Assembly (NCBI RefSeq): GCF_900155965.1
Contig: NZ_FTMG01000006.1
Coordinates: forward strand, 271,556 to 335,555
DNA from: Mucilaginibacter lappiensis
Lineage (GTDB): Bacteria > Bacteroidota > Bacteroidia > Sphingobacteriales > Sphingobacteriaceae
Direction of reading: 5' to 3'
Length of the DNA: 64,000 bases
Part shown: piece after piece, positions 25,814 through 35,694 of the stretch
Position numbering within the stretch: the first letter of the stretch is position 1
How the letters are laid out: the number at the start of each line of letters is the position of its first letter
Translations under genes and position numbers: made by a program
Notes under the pieces: model-generated
The model's database searches: none
Told to the model about the DNA's origin: nothing
Seen by the model: the letters and a program-made list of their open reading frames with translations, nothing else

Positions 25814-26100
25814 TATGGACCCAAAAAGCTGTTGAAACATTTGGCAAAAGAATAGCTTATTTACAAGAACACTGGACAGAAAAAGAGATATTTAACTTTA
25901 CAGCCCGTGTAAACGAATATCTCGAAACATTGCAAACTCAACCTTTAATGTTTCGTAAATCTGTCAGGATAAAACATACACATATCGGTGTAATCATAAA
26001 ACAAGTTTCACTCGTTTACAGAATAAAACCTAAAAGTCAGCGCATTGAACTGATTGCGTTTATTGACAATAGACAAAATCCCAGGAAAAACAAAAGTTAA
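25798..26100 (+). CDS. ParE/RelE-family toxin
   Basis: 100 aa. The pattern WTQKAVETFGKRIAYLQEHWTEKEI, then a central LETLQTQPLMFRKS, KHTHIGVIIKQVSLVYRIK and a C-terminal IELIAFIDNRQNPRK is that of the ParE/RelE plasmid-stabilisation fold (two helices then a beta sheet). ParE toxins poison gyrase and RelE toxins cut mRNA at the ribosome; which applies is not clear from sequence. It starts at 25798 inside the antitoxin gene. Confidence 0.8.
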   Translation: MGIEIVWTQKAVETFGKRIAYLQEHWTEKEIFNFTARVNEYLETLQTQPLMFRKSVRIKHTHIGVIIKQVSLVYRIKPKSQRIELIAFIDNRQNPRKNKS

Positions 26101-26161
26101 ACACCGATTAAATTACTAATTTTTTTAGGATTTAGCATTTAGTTTTCTGAATTTTACCTTT

Positions 26162-27442
26162 ATGAACAATCTGCCTCCTTTAGCCGAACGTATGCGCCCG
26201 GGATCGCTCGACGATTATGTGGGCCAAAAACACCTTGTAGGGCCGGGTGCGGTTTTACGTAAAGCCATTGAATCGGGCTCACTGCCATCCATGCTATTCT
26301 GGGGGCCTCCCGGTGTTGGTAAAACTACTTTAGCTTATATTATTTCGCAGTCCTTATACCGGCCGTTCTTTTCCCTGAGTGCCATTAACTCTGGTGTAAA
26401 AGATGTTCGGGAGGTGATTGAAAAAGCATCCCAGTTGAAAGAACTGGGCGAAACCTTACCCGTATTGTTTATTGACGAGATCCACCGCTTCTCCAAATCG
26501 CAGCAGGATTCATTATTAGGCGCTGTAGAGCGCGGCATTGTAACCCTCATTGGTGCAACTACCGAAAATCCATCGTTCGAGGTGATCTCGGCTTTGCTCT
26601 CCCGTTGCCAGGTATATATCCTGCAGTCCCTCGCAGAGGAAGACTTGCTCAACCTGCTTGACAAAGCCATGAAGGAAGATGTGGTATTGAAAGATAAAAA
26701 GATCGTCATCAAAGACCATGAAGCACTCCTCCGGCTTTCCGGCGGCGATGCCCGTAAACTGCTCAATATATTCGAGCTGTTGGTAAATGCCTTTGATACC
26801 GATGAAATAGTTTTAACAGACGAGGTAGTGCTGGAACATGTACAGCAAAACATGGCCCTGTATGATAAAACCGGCGAGCAGCATTATGATATTATTTCGG
26901 CCTTTATCAAATCCATGCGGGGATCTGACCCTAATGGCGCGGTGTACTGGCTGGCCCGCATGATCGTAGGCGGAGAAGACCCTTTATTCATCGCCCGTCG
27001 TATGCTCATCCTCGCGTCCGAAGATATTGGCAATGCCAATCCCAATGCTCTTTTACTGGCCCAAAGTTGTTTTGAGGCTGTCAATAAGATCGGCATGCCT
27101 GAGTCGCAATTGATATTATCACAAACGGCTATCTACCTGGCCACATCGGCCAAAAGCAATTCGGCTACCACGGCTATTGGGGCGGCTATAGCATTGGTAC
27201 GTCAAACCGGCGATCTGCCTGTTCCACTACATTTGCGTAATGCCCCGACCAAATTCATGAAAAACATTGGCTATGGTAAAGATTATAAATACGCCCACAG
27301 CTACGAAGGCAATTTTACCGATCTGGATTTTTTACCCGATGCCATCCGCGGTACTCAGATCTATCAGCCCGGCAATAATGCCAAAGAGAATGAATCAAAA
27401 GAAAAGCTCAGAAAACTCTGGGGCGACAGGTATAAGTATTAG
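26162..27442 (+). CDS. rarA: Replication-associated recombination ATPase RarA/MgsA
   Basis: 426 aa AAA+ protein. Walker A GPPGVGKTTLAY, Walker B VLFIDEIHRFSKSQQD, sensor 1 LIGATTENPSFEV, arginine finger region ALLSRCQVY, followed by the MgsA/WRNIP1 C-terminal domain (GSDPNGAVYWLARMIVGGEDPLFIARRML). It acts as a tetramer at stalled replication forks. The start ATG at 26162 follows a T-rich leader. No operon partner; a word-array hairpin follows the stop. Confidence 0.93.
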   Translation: MNNLPPLAERMRPGSLDDYVGQKHLVGPGAVLRKAIESGSLPSMLFWGPPGVGKTTLAYIISQSLYRPFFSLSAINSGVKDVREVIEKASQLKELGETLPVLFIDEIHRFSKSQQDSLLGAVERGIVTLIGATTENPSFEVISALLSRCQVYILQSLAEEDLLNLLDKAMKEDVVLKDKKIVIKDHEALLRLSGGDARKLLNIFELLVNAFDTDEIVLTDEVVLEHVQQNMALYDKTGEQHYDIISAFIKSMRGSDPNGAVYWLARMIVGGEDPLFIARRMLILASEDIGNANPNALLLAQSCFEAVNKIGMPESQLILSQTAIYLATSAKSNSATTAIGAAIALVRQTGDLPVPLHLRNAPTKFMKNIGYGKDYKYAHSYEGNFTDLDFLPDAIRGTQIYQPGNNAKENESKEKLRKLWGDRYKY

Positions 27443-27455
27443 TTTGGAGAATTAG

Positions 27456-27538
27456 GATATAAGAGCCAGGAATCAAGAGAGAAAAAGCGGTTGATGCCTT
27501 TCCTTTGTCCTGATTCTTGACTCTAATATCTTGCCTCT
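27456..27538. repeat. Inverted word-array hairpin (word AAGAGTCAAGAATCAAGAG)
   Basis: Left arm TATAAGAGCCAGGAATCAAGAG, right arm CTGATTCTTGACTCTAATATCTTG; the arms are complementary with a few mismatches. It lies between convergent genes. A further arm with the same word lies at 28010-28047. Confidence 0.65.
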
Positions 27539-27887
27539 ATTTATCCTTTGTGAAAAAAAACCTGGATACGTTTTCGTCACCTAAAATTTTTGCACTCGAA
27601 ACAGTAACCAGTTTCCAACCATCAATATAATAGGGTTCCAATAGCTTCATGATCTGGTTTTCATGGGCCGCTTCTACATCTTTCGCTTTAACCTTGAGAT
27701 TAAATTCCACATATTTCTGAACTTGTGCCGTATCATCCCGGTTAATGAACATATTTGGATCATGCCCCCGTCCGGAGTATGTTTCTATAATGGAGATGGT
27801 CATATGCCTGGTTTTAGTACTTTGCTGGGCAAAGGCATGATAAACCGAACCGATAATCAATATCGGGATCAGAATTGCTGTTTTCAT
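27537..27887 (-). CDS. Hypothetical secreted protein
   Basis: 116 aa with signal peptide MKTAILIPILIIGSVYHAFAQ. The mature part (about 95 aa) has no motif I recognise; it is polar, ends in KILGDENVSRFFFTKDK, and contains one YIDGWKLVTVSSAK segment that resembles small beta-rich periplasmic proteins with a conserved GWKL-V--S pattern. Location is probably periplasmic. Single gene. Confidence 0.55.
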   Translation of the reverse strand: MKTAILIPILIIGSVYHAFAQQSTKTRHMTISIIETYSGRGHDPNMFINRDDTAQVQKYVEFNLKVKAKDVEAAHENQIMKLLEPYYIDGWKLVTVSSAKILGDENVSRFFFTKDK

Positions 27888-28009
27888 AGTTGAGTTTGAG
27901 TTGTTGTTTAATTGATAGACTAATTCTTTTATATTGGTTTAATGCACTTACAACTAATATTTTAAAGACACTTGCCAGCCTCTGCAAGATTTACAGGGAT
28001 TGTTTTCCT

Positions 28010-28047
28010 TCTCTCTTGATTCTTGACTCTTATATCTTAACTCTTAT
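28010..28047. repeat. Word array, single arm (word TCTTGA / CTCTTAT)
   Basis: CTCTTGATTCTTGACTCTTATATCTTAACTCTTA: five near-copies of a 7-8 base word, just upstream of the ABC permease gene. Same word as the right arm of 27456-27538. Confidence 0.55.
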
Positions 28048-28091
28048 TTTGTATATTGAGCCCTTACTTAACCTAATACTTTAAACAGCCC

Positions 28092-29567
28092 ATGGTATCT
28101 ACTTTCATCAGGCACGAATTAAAAGCTTTCTGGCGATCAAAAAACACAGGTAAAAGCGTTGCTATACGCGTGGTCATGGCGCTGCTCATTCTCTATTTAT
28201 TTTTAAATGTATTATTTGTAGGCATCTTTTTAGACAAGCTTCTGGGAGAAATATTCGCCAATGATGACCTGGTTAAATCATTTTGCGGTATCCTGCTCAT
28301 CTATTTTTTGTTTGATTTGCTGATGCGCCTGCAATTACAGGAATTACCTACCTTAAGGGTACAACCTTATCTGCATCTGCCCATTAAAAGAAATACCCTG
28401 GTAAGATACCTGGCACTGACCGCCGTTTTTTCGGTATTTAACCTGTGGCCTTTTGTATTGTTTCTGCCCTTCATATTCAAGATTATTGCTCCAGATTCTG
28501 GTTTTGTTACCGCTCTTGCTTTTATTATAGCCATTGCGGGGCTCACCGTTTTTAATAATTACCTGGCATTGTACATCAAAAGAAAATCGAACTTAAACGG
28601 CTGGGTTTTCCTGGTTTCGGCAGTTGTATTGATATTGATCACCTCCTGCGATTTTAAATGGCACTTATATTCCCTGCACGATATCTCTTATGCTTTTTTC
28701 GGTCGCCTGGTTACTTTCCCTGTTCTGGCTATTGTGCCATTAGTTTTAGGAATTGTGATGTACTATTTTAATTTCCTGTACCTCAAACAAAACATGTACC
28801 TGGAAGAACTTACGGCGCATAAAGTAAAAATATATAAAAGCAGTACTGATATTCCGGTACTGGCCCGCTTTGGCGCCGTTGGCGACCTGGCTGCAAACGA
28901 AATAAAACTGATACTCCGCAACAAGCGGCCACGCTCGGCCCTGGTTATGGGTTTGTTCTTTATGTTTTACGGGCTTATATTTTACACTAACAGCCACTAC
29001 GGCCAAAACTGGTACATTTTTGTGGGCATGTTTATGACCGGTATATTCATTATTAGCTACGGCCAGTTCATGTTTAGCTGGCAGGCCTCACATTTTGACG
29101 GTATCCTGGTAAGTAACATTAGTTTTTCTGATTTTTTAAAGGCCAAATACCTGCTGTTTACCATGGTATCAACAGTAGCCTTTTTATTAACCACGCCTTA
29201 CGCTTATTTTGGCTGGAAGATAGTGGTAGTACATTTTGTAATGTATTTATGGAACATCGGCATCAATACCACGATGGTGCTGTTTTTTGCCAACCGCAAT
29301 TTTAAACGCATCGACTTATCAAAAGGCGCATCATTTAACTGGGAAGGTGTTGGTGCAACCCAATTATTATTGTCGTTCCCGCTTATTTTAGCACCATATC
29401 TTGTTTACCTGCCCTTTATGGTTTTTAAACATCCCGACATGGGACTGATAGCTCTGGGAGTTATTGCCACTTTATTTATACTAACCCGTAATTATTGGAT
29501 AAAACAACTGGAAGCCGATTATTACTCCAAAAGATACCAGATAGCCGAAGGCTTCAGAAACAAATAA
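28092..29567 (+). CDS. DUF5687 family ABC-type permease subunit
   Basis: 491 aa, with about ten hydrophobic segments (IRVVMALLILYLFLNVLFVGIFL, LLLSFPLILAPYLVYLPFMVF and others) and a short cytosolic N-terminus. The family is found in Bacteroidota directly before an ABC ATPase. One base separates its stop from the next start (29567/29569), so they are translationally linked. It probably forms the membrane part of an exporter of unknown substrate. Confidence 0.8.
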   Translation: MVSTFIRHELKAFWRSKNTGKSVAIRVVMALLILYLFLNVLFVGIFLDKLLGEIFANDDLVKSFCGILLIYFLFDLLMRLQLQELPTLRVQPYLHLPIKRNTLVRYLALTAVFSVFNLWPFVLFLPFIFKIIAPDSGFVTALAFIIAIAGLTVFNNYLALYIKRKSNLNGWVFLVSAVVLILITSCDFKWHLYSLHDISYAFFGRLVTFPVLAIVPLVLGIVMYYFNFLYLKQNMYLEELTAHKVKIYKSSTDIPVLARFGAVGDLAANEIKLILRNKRPRSALVMGLFFMFYGLIFYTNSHYGQNWYIFVGMFMTGIFIISYGQFMFSWQASHFDGILVSNISFSDFLKAKYLLFTMVSTVAFLLTTPYAYFGWKIVVVHFVMYLWNIGINTTMVLFFANRNFKRIDLSKGASFNWEGVGATQLLLSFPLILAPYLVYLPFMVFKHPDMGLIALGVIATLFILTRNYWIKQLEADYYSKRYQIAEGFRNK

Positions 29568-29568
29568 T

Positions 29569-30318
29569 ATGATTGAGATAAAAAACCTAAAAAAAGTATA
29601 TAACGACGTTACTGTTGTTGACATTCCGCACTTGACCATAGCCAAGGGCGAAAGTGTTGGTCTGGTGGGTAACAATGGCGCGGGTAAAACCACGCTGTTC
29701 CGCATGATATTGGATTTGATACGCCCGGAAAGCGGTGAAATACGATCAAACGGCGAAGTAGTTGCCGGACACGAAAACTGGAAAACTTACACCGCATCGT
29801 ACCTGGATGAGGGCTTTTTGATTGACTACCTTACCCCCGAAGAGTACCTGTATTTTGTTGGCGGTTTGCATCAGCAAAACCGCGCTCAGGTTGATGAAAC
29901 GCTGGCTGCTTTGGGCGATTTTTTCAATGGCGAGATATTAAACCGGGGTAAATACATCCGCGACCTGTCAAAAGGGAATCAATGTAAAGTCGGTGTAGCA
30001 TCGTGCCTGCTGCAAAACCCACAATTATTGATGTTGGATGAACCTTTTGCTAATATTGATCCCAGCACACAGTTCAGGCTGAAAAACATGCTGAAGGACG
30101 CGAATAAGAGCAAGGGCATTACCACCATTGTATCCAGTCATGACCTTAACCACATCACCGATGTCTGCGATCGGATCCTGCTGATGGAAAAAGGTGTGAT
30201 CATTAAAGATATAGCCACCAACTCATCTACGTTAAGTGAGTTGGAAGATTATTTTGGAGTAGGACAAACCTTGGGCTCGGTACCGGTTGCAGGTATTGAC
30301 GAAGAAGAGAATCATTAA
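29569..30318 (+). CDS. ABC transporter ATP-binding protein
   Basis: 249 aa. Walker A GNNGAGKTTLF, a signature-like DLSKGNQCKVGVA (an SKGN variant of LSGGQ common in ABC-2 exporters), Walker B LLMLDEPFANID, and H-loop SSHDLNH. It powers the upstream DUF5687 permease. Convergent with the TlpA-like gene across a REP-like hairpin that probably terminates both. Confidence 0.92.
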   Translation: MIEIKNLKKVYNDVTVVDIPHLTIAKGESVGLVGNNGAGKTTLFRMILDLIRPESGEIRSNGEVVAGHENWKTYTASYLDEGFLIDYLTPEEYLYFVGGLHQQNRAQVDETLAALGDFFNGEILNRGKYIRDLSKGNQCKVGVASCLLQNPQLLMLDEPFANIDPSTQFRLKNMLKDANKSKGITTIVSSHDLNHITDVCDRILLMEKGVIIKDIATNSSTLSELEDYFGVGQTLGSVPVAGIDEEENH

Positions 30319-30328
30319 ATGAAAAAGT

Positions 30329-30404
30329 TTGTCATCCTGAGAAACGAAGGATCTATACTATGCATAGCTGAATAATGGATTCTTCACTTCGTTCAGAATG
30401 ACAA
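30329..30404. repeat. REP-like hairpin (TGTCAT family), copy 2
   Basis: TTGTCATCCTGAGAAACGAAGGATC and GATTCTTCACTTCGTTCAGAATGACAA form a long imperfect hairpin between two convergent genes. It is a likely bidirectional terminator or remnant of a small mobile element. Confidence 0.7.
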
Positions 30405-30414
30405 ATTTTATATT

Positions 30415-31659
30415 TTACTTAGAAGCCTCTCCCTTCTCCGCCAGCAAATCCTTAGTCAGCTTTTCAAACTCACTGATAAACTCGGTATAATATTCGCCGG
30501 TTCCGGGGCCGCTGAAACCGGTATGTATCTTGCGTACATCGCCACTTTTGTCAATAATAATGGTGGTAGGGAAACCCACTACTTTGGCCAGCATAGGCAG
30601 GCTTTTAGCCGTTTCGGCCTTGTTACTCGTGTAACCGGTTATCAGCAAAGGATAAGGTACATTAAACCTGTTTTTTACCTGCTGCAAAGCTTTTTTTGAT
30701 TTTTCAAAATCATTGGTACGCTCGTAGGCCAGGCCTATAACCTCCACGCCTTTCGGCTGAAACTTTTTATAATAGTTTACCATATAAGCCGTTTCGTCCA
30801 TACAGTTGGGGCACCAGGAGCCGAGTATCTGCACAATTACTACTTTGTTTTTATAACGGGCATCCTGAAGGGAAACTTCTTTGCCGTTCATATCCTTAAA
30901 GCTGAAATCTATTTTCTTATACCCTGGTTTTAGCGCGGTAAGTGAATAGGCATCGGGCAGTTTAGCGTTCGCGTCTTTTACTGCTGTCCATGATTGTACC
31001 GATGCTACACTTATAAATTTACCCTGGGTTATGGTTTGCGCATCCTTAACCGTTGCCGTAAAAGTGTAAGCATGCCCGCCATCAAAACAGGAAAGATATA
31101 ATTGGTTGCCAGATACCGATCCTTCCAGGAAACGGTAATCGCCTGTAGTGGTTAAAAAGGTACCGGTAAGTTTATTGCCGGTTTGCTTAAACTCGCCAAC
31201 CGTGGTATCGGCCTGTTCACCCTCACCAATCACAGCCGACCAACGCCCGCTCACATCAAAGGTTGCCTTCTCCGGTGCAGTCGCAAAACGCCAGGAAGTA
31301 TTTGGGGTGGCCGAAAATTCGATCAATGCATCGCGCTCACCTAAATGCCTTACCCAGTTCCCTTTTAAGTTGCCGGCTTCCAATTTCAGTTTAAATTCTG
31401 AATCAAACAAGGGCATGTGGATGAATACCGAATCGCCTTTGGTGGTTACATCGGTTACTTTCAATCGCTCGGTACTGTTTATTACAAACAACTCTTGTTT
31501 GCCGGCATTATCTTTTACCTCAAAATTAAAGGGAATATCTGTACCTGATTTTGTTTTAAGGGCACCGCGCCACACCCCGGTTTTAAGTTTGGTTTGCGCA
31601 AATGATGCCTGTAAAGTTAAAACGAGTATCAGTGCTGTGATGATCGATTTATAGTTCAT
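30415..31659 (-). CDS. TlpA-like disulfide reductase with N-terminal beta domain
   Basis: 414 aa from the ATG at 31659, giving signal peptide MNYKSIITALILVLTLQASFAQ; the start at 31746 would add 29 residues without one. Residues about 25-250 form a beta-rich domain (GVWRGALKTKSGTDIPFNFEV) of the kind seen before thioredoxin domains in Bacteroidota. The C-terminal domain has LGSWCPNCMDET (CxxC) and a cis-proline (GFPTTIIID). It probably reduces or isomerises disulfides in the periplasm. Confidence 0.85.
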   Translation of the reverse strand: MNYKSIITALILVLTLQASFAQTKLKTGVWRGALKTKSGTDIPFNFEVKDNAGKQELFVINSTERLKVTDVTTKGDSVFIHMPLFDSEFKLKLEAGNLKGNWVRHLGERDALIEFSATPNTSWRFATAPEKATFDVSGRWSAVIGEGEQADTTVGEFKQTGNKLTGTFLTTTGDYRFLEGSVSGNQLYLSCFDGGHAYTFTATVKDAQTITQGKFISVASVQSWTAVKDANAKLPDAYSLTALKPGYKKIDFSFKDMNGKEVSLQDARYKNKVVIVQILGSWCPNCMDETAYMVNYYKKFQPKGVEVIGLAYERTNDFEKSKKALQQVKNRFNVPYPLLITGYTSNKAETAKSLPMLAKVVGFPTTIIIDKSGDVRKIHTGFSGPGTGEYYTEFISEFEKLTKDLLAEKGEASK

Positions 31660-31769
31660 TTTTAAAAATAGTCTACTAAGTTGATATACTTTGTCAAAAG
31701 TATAAAAACTGCCCGCTATTTCAAAACCATTTAAGCTCTCCCACACTTGAGAGAGGCTAAAACAGTAAA

Positions 31770-32909
31770 CTATTTCAAAACTCCGCGTGAAATTACAATC
31801 CGCTGAATTTCGGATGTGCCTTCATATATCTGGGTGATCTTGGCATCGCGCATTAAGCGCTCTACATGGTATTCTTTTACAAAACCATAACCACCGTGTA
31901 TCTGCACCGCTTCGACGGTAGTACGCATAGCCACTTCAGATGCAAAAAGCTTGGCCATGGAACCTGCCTGTGTGTATGATTTGCCATGATCTTTTAACCA
32001 GGCTGCTTTAAGGCACAATAAGCGGGCAGCTTCAATCTCGGTAGCCATATCAGCCAGTTTAAACTGGATGGCCTGCAAGTCGGCAATGGTTTTACCAAAG
32101 GCCTTACGCTCTTTGGCGTATTGAACGGCCAGCTCATAAGCGCCGGAAGCTATTCCTAATGCTTGCGCGGCAATACCTATACGGCCGCCCTCTAAAGTGC
32201 TCATGGCAAATTTAAAACCGAAACCCTCATCCCCTATGCGATTCTCTTTAGGTACTTTCACATCGGTAAACATCAGGGAATGCGTATCAGAGCCACGTAT
32301 GCCCATTTTGTTTTCTTTTGGGCCTATTGTAAATCCTTCCATGCCTTTTTCCATAATAAGGGCATTAATACCATGATGTTTTTTGGAAGCGTCTGTTTGA
32401 GCCATTACAATATAAGTCGACGCGGAATTTCCGTTGGTGATCCAGTTTTTGGTGCCATTAACCAGGTAATAATCGCCCATATCAATAGCGGTGGTGCGCT
32501 GTGAGGTGGCATCCGATCCTGCTTCCGGTTCCGAAAGGCAGAAAGCACCTATCACTTCGCCTTTAGCCAGGGGTACCAGGTACTTTTGTTTTTGCGCTTC
32601 TGAACCATATTTCTCCAGGCCATAGCAAACCAGCGAGTTATTTACAGAAACCACTACTGATGCCGACGCGTCAACCTTGGAGAGTTCCTCCATCACCAGC
32701 ACGTAGGATATGGCATCCATACCACTCCCCCCATATTGCGGCGAAACCATCATTCCCAAAAAGCCCAGCTCGCCCAGTTTTTTTATTTGCTCGGCCGGAA
32801 ACTTTTGGTGTTCGTCGCGTTCTATCACTCCCGGCTTTAATTCTGTTTGTGCAAAATCGCGAGCCGCCTGGCGTATCATGAGTTGTTCTTCTGTAAATTC
32901 GAATTGCAT
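31770..32909 (-). CDS. Short-chain acyl-CoA dehydrogenase
   Basis: 379 aa, typical length. N-terminal FTEEQLMIRQAARDFAQTEL; FAD/substrate motifs AFCLSEPEAGSDATS and NWITNG; C-terminal QIYEGTSEIQRIVISR carries the catalytic glutamate. It is probably a butyryl-CoA-type dehydrogenase in fatty-acid beta-oxidation, passing electrons to ETF. No neighbour belongs to the pathway. An A-rich hairpin (about 32969-32996) lies upstream. Confidence 0.9.
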   Translation of the reverse strand: MQFEFTEEQLMIRQAARDFAQTELKPGVIERDEHQKFPAEQIKKLGELGFLGMMVSPQYGGSGMDAISYVLVMEELSKVDASASVVVSVNNSLVCYGLEKYGSEAQKQKYLVPLAKGEVIGAFCLSEPEAGSDATSQRTTAIDMGDYYLVNGTKNWITNGNSASTYIVMAQTDASKKHHGINALIMEKGMEGFTIGPKENKMGIRGSDTHSLMFTDVKVPKENRIGDEGFGFKFAMSTLEGGRIGIAAQALGIASGAYELAVQYAKERKAFGKTIADLQAIQFKLADMATEIEAARLLCLKAAWLKDHGKSYTQAGSMAKLFASEVAMRTTVEAVQIHGGYGFVKEYHVERLMRDAKITQIYEGTSEIQRIVISRGVLK

Positions 32910-33310
32910 AATATTTAAAAAAATAAATATAGTAATTACTATGCACGCATAGCAAATTTATTGCATAAAAAAAAGAGAGCTCTTTTCAAAGCTCCCTTTC
33001 CCCTAATTAATTTAAACTATTGATTAAACCCAAAACAAAGAACAAAAAATCTCAACTTGGGCGTCTGAGAATTCAAAAAAAGTTTTTCATTGGTAGATGA
33101 TTTTTTAATTTTTTTCACAGATCAAATGCAGGGCGAGTTGTAGTAAACAATTTTGTTGCCACAATTCTTAATTTCGCTAACTTAAACGTCAGTAAATATC
33201 TGTTCAGACATATATTATTATCAATATTTTTACGCAATTTTAAATACTTATAGTTATTTATTTTTTCATAAGCGCAATTACCCGATTTATAAACCAAGCC
33301 GACACGCTAT
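32910..33310. other. AT-rich divergent intergenic region
   Basis: 401 bases between divergent genes. It holds one imperfect hairpin (AAAGAGAGCTC...AAGCTCCCTTT, about 32969-32996) and long A/T runs. I see no RNA gene or convincing ORF; promoters for both neighbours must be here. Confidence 0.4.
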
Positions 33311-33553
33311 ATGCTACTTACTGATTTTGAATACCTTAACAACTCCGACGAAGCCTTTAAAAAGAAAGTAGCCCTGCAAATTAAAAACCTGAGAAGGCAG
33401 AATCAGGTAACTCAGGAAAAATTCTTTACCGAAACAAACATCAACATAGCCCGTTTAGAATCAGGTAAAATTGATATCAGATTAGATACTTTAAGGAAAG
33501 TTTGTTACTATTTTGATGTTTCTTTAGCCGGTTTTTTCCAAGGCATTTATTAA
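33311..33553 (+). CDS. Small XRE-family HTH regulator
   Basis: 80 aa, essentially a single Cro/C1-type helix-turn-helix: VALQIKNLRRQNQVTQEKFFTETNINIARLESGKIDIRLDTLRKVCYYFDVSLAGFF. The second and third helices (TQEKFF, NIARLESGK) match the family. No sensor domain, so it may be a stand-alone regulator or half of a lost module. It is located 88 nt before the M13 peptidases, in the same direction, and could regulate its neighbours. Confidence 0.85.
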   Translation: MLLTDFEYLNNSDEAFKKKVALQIKNLRRQNQVTQEKFFTETNINIARLESGKIDIRLDTLRKVCYYFDVSLAGFFQGIY

Positions 33554-33640
33554 ACAGGTATTTTTTTTATTAAATTGCTATTTCAAATTCTATTATTCCA
33601 TACATCCGTTGTATTTTATAACATACACACTCAAAAATTT

Positions 33641-35692
33641 ATGATCAAAAGAACATCCCCCCCGGCAGCTATCGCAATTGCTTTTGGCTTGCTGGCGCTT
33701 ACCGCCTGTAATGATAAAACCAAGACCTATGCCGATAACGATCCCGTTTTTAAAAACATGGATACAACCGTAAAGCCTGGCGACGATTTTTTTAAGTATG
33801 CCAACGGTGCCTGGCTCAAAAAAAATCCCATACCCGCGGCCTATGCTTCCTGGGGAATAGGCAATGTGGTGGAAGAGGAGTTACGCAACCGCATGAAAAA
33901 AATAAATGAGGATGCGCTTAAAGCCGATGCCCCCAAAGGCAGTAATACTCAAAAAATTGGCGATTTTTATTACAGCGGCATGGATACTGTTGGTATCGAG
34001 AAGCAAGGTTTATCGCCCCTTAAAGAAGAGCTCTCTAAAATTGACCAGGTAAAAGATATTAAAGGCTTAATAGAAGAGTTTGCACACCTGAATACCATTG
34101 GCGTTACTACGCCTCTGGGCACTTACGCTGGTCAGGATGCTAAAAACAGCGGCAAAATCGTTCTGCAACTCGGCCAGGACGGTATTGGTTTGCCAGACCG
34201 TGATTATTATTTTAATACAGATGCACATAGTATTATTGTACGTAACGATTATCAGCAAAAACATCTGCCTACCCTGTTTAAGCTGATTGGCTTGCAACCT
34301 GATGCGGTAACTATAGCAACCAAACAGACCTACGCTCTTGAAAAATCACTGGCCGATAGCAGTCGTAAACTCGAAGACCTCCGCGACCCCTATCATAACT
34401 ATAATAAATTGCCGCTGGCTGGTTTAAGCAAGCTGGTGCCTGAGGTTGACTGGAAACCGACATTCGAAAAAATGGATTATAAGAATGTGGACACTGTTAT
34501 TGTTGGTCAGCCGGAATATTACCGGGCGTTCAGCAAAGCGCTTCATACCTATAGTATAGACGACTGGAAAAATTACCTCCGCAAAAACCTAATCTCCAGT
34601 TTCGGATCTTACCTGAGTAAACCTTTTGATCAGGAACTTTTCCGCTTTTACGGAACTGTGCTTAATGGTAAAAAAGAACAGCTCCCCCGCTGGAAACGTG
34701 TACTGGATACCGAGAACGGCGTTATGGGCGAAATACTGGGGCAGATATTTGTAAAAGAATACTTTCCCGAAAAAACCAAGGAACGTTATGTGAAACTAGT
34801 GGAGATCATGCGTGCTACCTTTAAAGAACATATTGAAAGGTTGGACTGGATGAGTCCGCAAACCAAAGAAAAAGCATATTATAAACTAAGCAAAGTAATG
34901 CCAAAAGTAGGTTACCCGGATAAATGGAAAGATTTTTCAAGTCTGGAAATTAGCCGTGGCCCCTATGCTTTAAATGTAATGCGTGCCAATAATTGGTGGC
35001 ATAAATACAGCGCAGCCAAACTGGGCAAACCGGTCGACCGTACCGAATGGGGTATCACTCCGCAAACTTATAATGCCTATTACAATCCATCAAATAACGA
35101 AATTGTATTACCTGCGGGTATATTTACTATCCCGGGTGCCAAGGATGAAGATATTGACGATGCGGTTATATACGGTTATGCAGCAGCTTCTACCATTGGT
35201 CACGAAATGACTCACGGTTTTGATGATGAAGGCCGTCAGTTTGATGCCGAAGGTAACCTGAAAGCATGGTGGCTGCCGCAAGATTCGGTAAAGTTTACTC
35301 AACGCGCCCAAATGCTGGTGAACCAGTTTAATGGTTATAGTATTTATGGTTTGCATGTAAACGGTAAAGCCACACAGGGTGAAAACATTGCCGACCTTGG
35401 CGGTATAGTGATTGGGCTGGATGCCTTTAAGAAAACCGAACAATATAAAGAAGGAAAAACCATTAACGGGTTAACCCCGGTACAACGCTACTTCCTGGGT
35501 TATGCACTGGGTTGGCTTGGGCAGGATCGTCAGGAATCTTTATCTAGCCAGATACTCACCAATCCACATGCTCCTGGTTTTATGCGTGTAAACGGACCAT
35601 TTACCGATGTGCCGGAATTTTACGATGCATTCCATATTAAAAAAGGCGATAAAATGTGGCTGGATCCGGATAAAAGAGTGAAGATCTGGTAG
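33641..35692 (+). CDS. M13 family zinc metallopeptidase (neprilysin/PepO-like), lipoprotein
   Basis: 683 aa from the ATG at 33641, which gives a lipoprotein signal (LLALTACNDK, Cys20 or so); the ORF start at 33575 is upstream of it. M13 features: DDFFKYANGAWLKKNPIPA at the N-terminus, NAYYNPSNNEIVLPAGIF, zinc motif IGHEMTHGFDDEGRQFD (HExxH), ENIADLGG with the third ligand Glu and catalytic Asp, and a C-terminal KRVKIW. It degrades oligopeptides in the periplasm or on the cell surface. Followed by a close paralogue. Confidence 0.9.
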   Translation: MIKRTSPPAAIAIAFGLLALTACNDKTKTYADNDPVFKNMDTTVKPGDDFFKYANGAWLKKNPIPAAYASWGIGNVVEEELRNRMKKINEDALKADAPKGSNTQKIGDFYYSGMDTVGIEKQGLSPLKEELSKIDQVKDIKGLIEEFAHLNTIGVTTPLGTYAGQDAKNSGKIVLQLGQDGIGLPDRDYYFNTDAHSIIVRNDYQQKHLPTLFKLIGLQPDAVTIATKQTYALEKSLADSSRKLEDLRDPYHNYNKLPLAGLSKLVPEVDWKPTFEKMDYKNVDTVIVGQPEYYRAFSKALHTYSIDDWKNYLRKNLISSFGSYLSKPFDQELFRFYGTVLNGKKEQLPRWKRVLDTENGVMGEILGQIFVKEYFPEKTKERYVKLVEIMRATFKEHIERLDWMSPQTKEKAYYKLSKVMPKVGYPDKWKDFSSLEISRGPYALNVMRANNWWHKYSAAKLGKPVDRTEWGITPQTYNAYYNPSNNEIVLPAGIFTIPGAKDEDIDDAVIYGYAAASTIGHEMTHGFDDEGRQFDAEGNLKAWWLPQDSVKFTQRAQMLVNQFNGYSIYGLHVNGKATQGENIADLGGIVIGLDAFKKTEQYKEGKTINGLTPVQRYFLGYALGWLGQDRQESLSSQILTNPHAPGFMRVNGPFTDVPEFYDAFHIKKGDKMWLDPDKRVKIW

Positions 35693-35694
35693 CG

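Noticed and set aside
33115..33297. 60-aa minus-strand ORF in the AT-rich gap before the XRE gene
   Set aside because: Low-complexity composition, no ribosome site, no motif.
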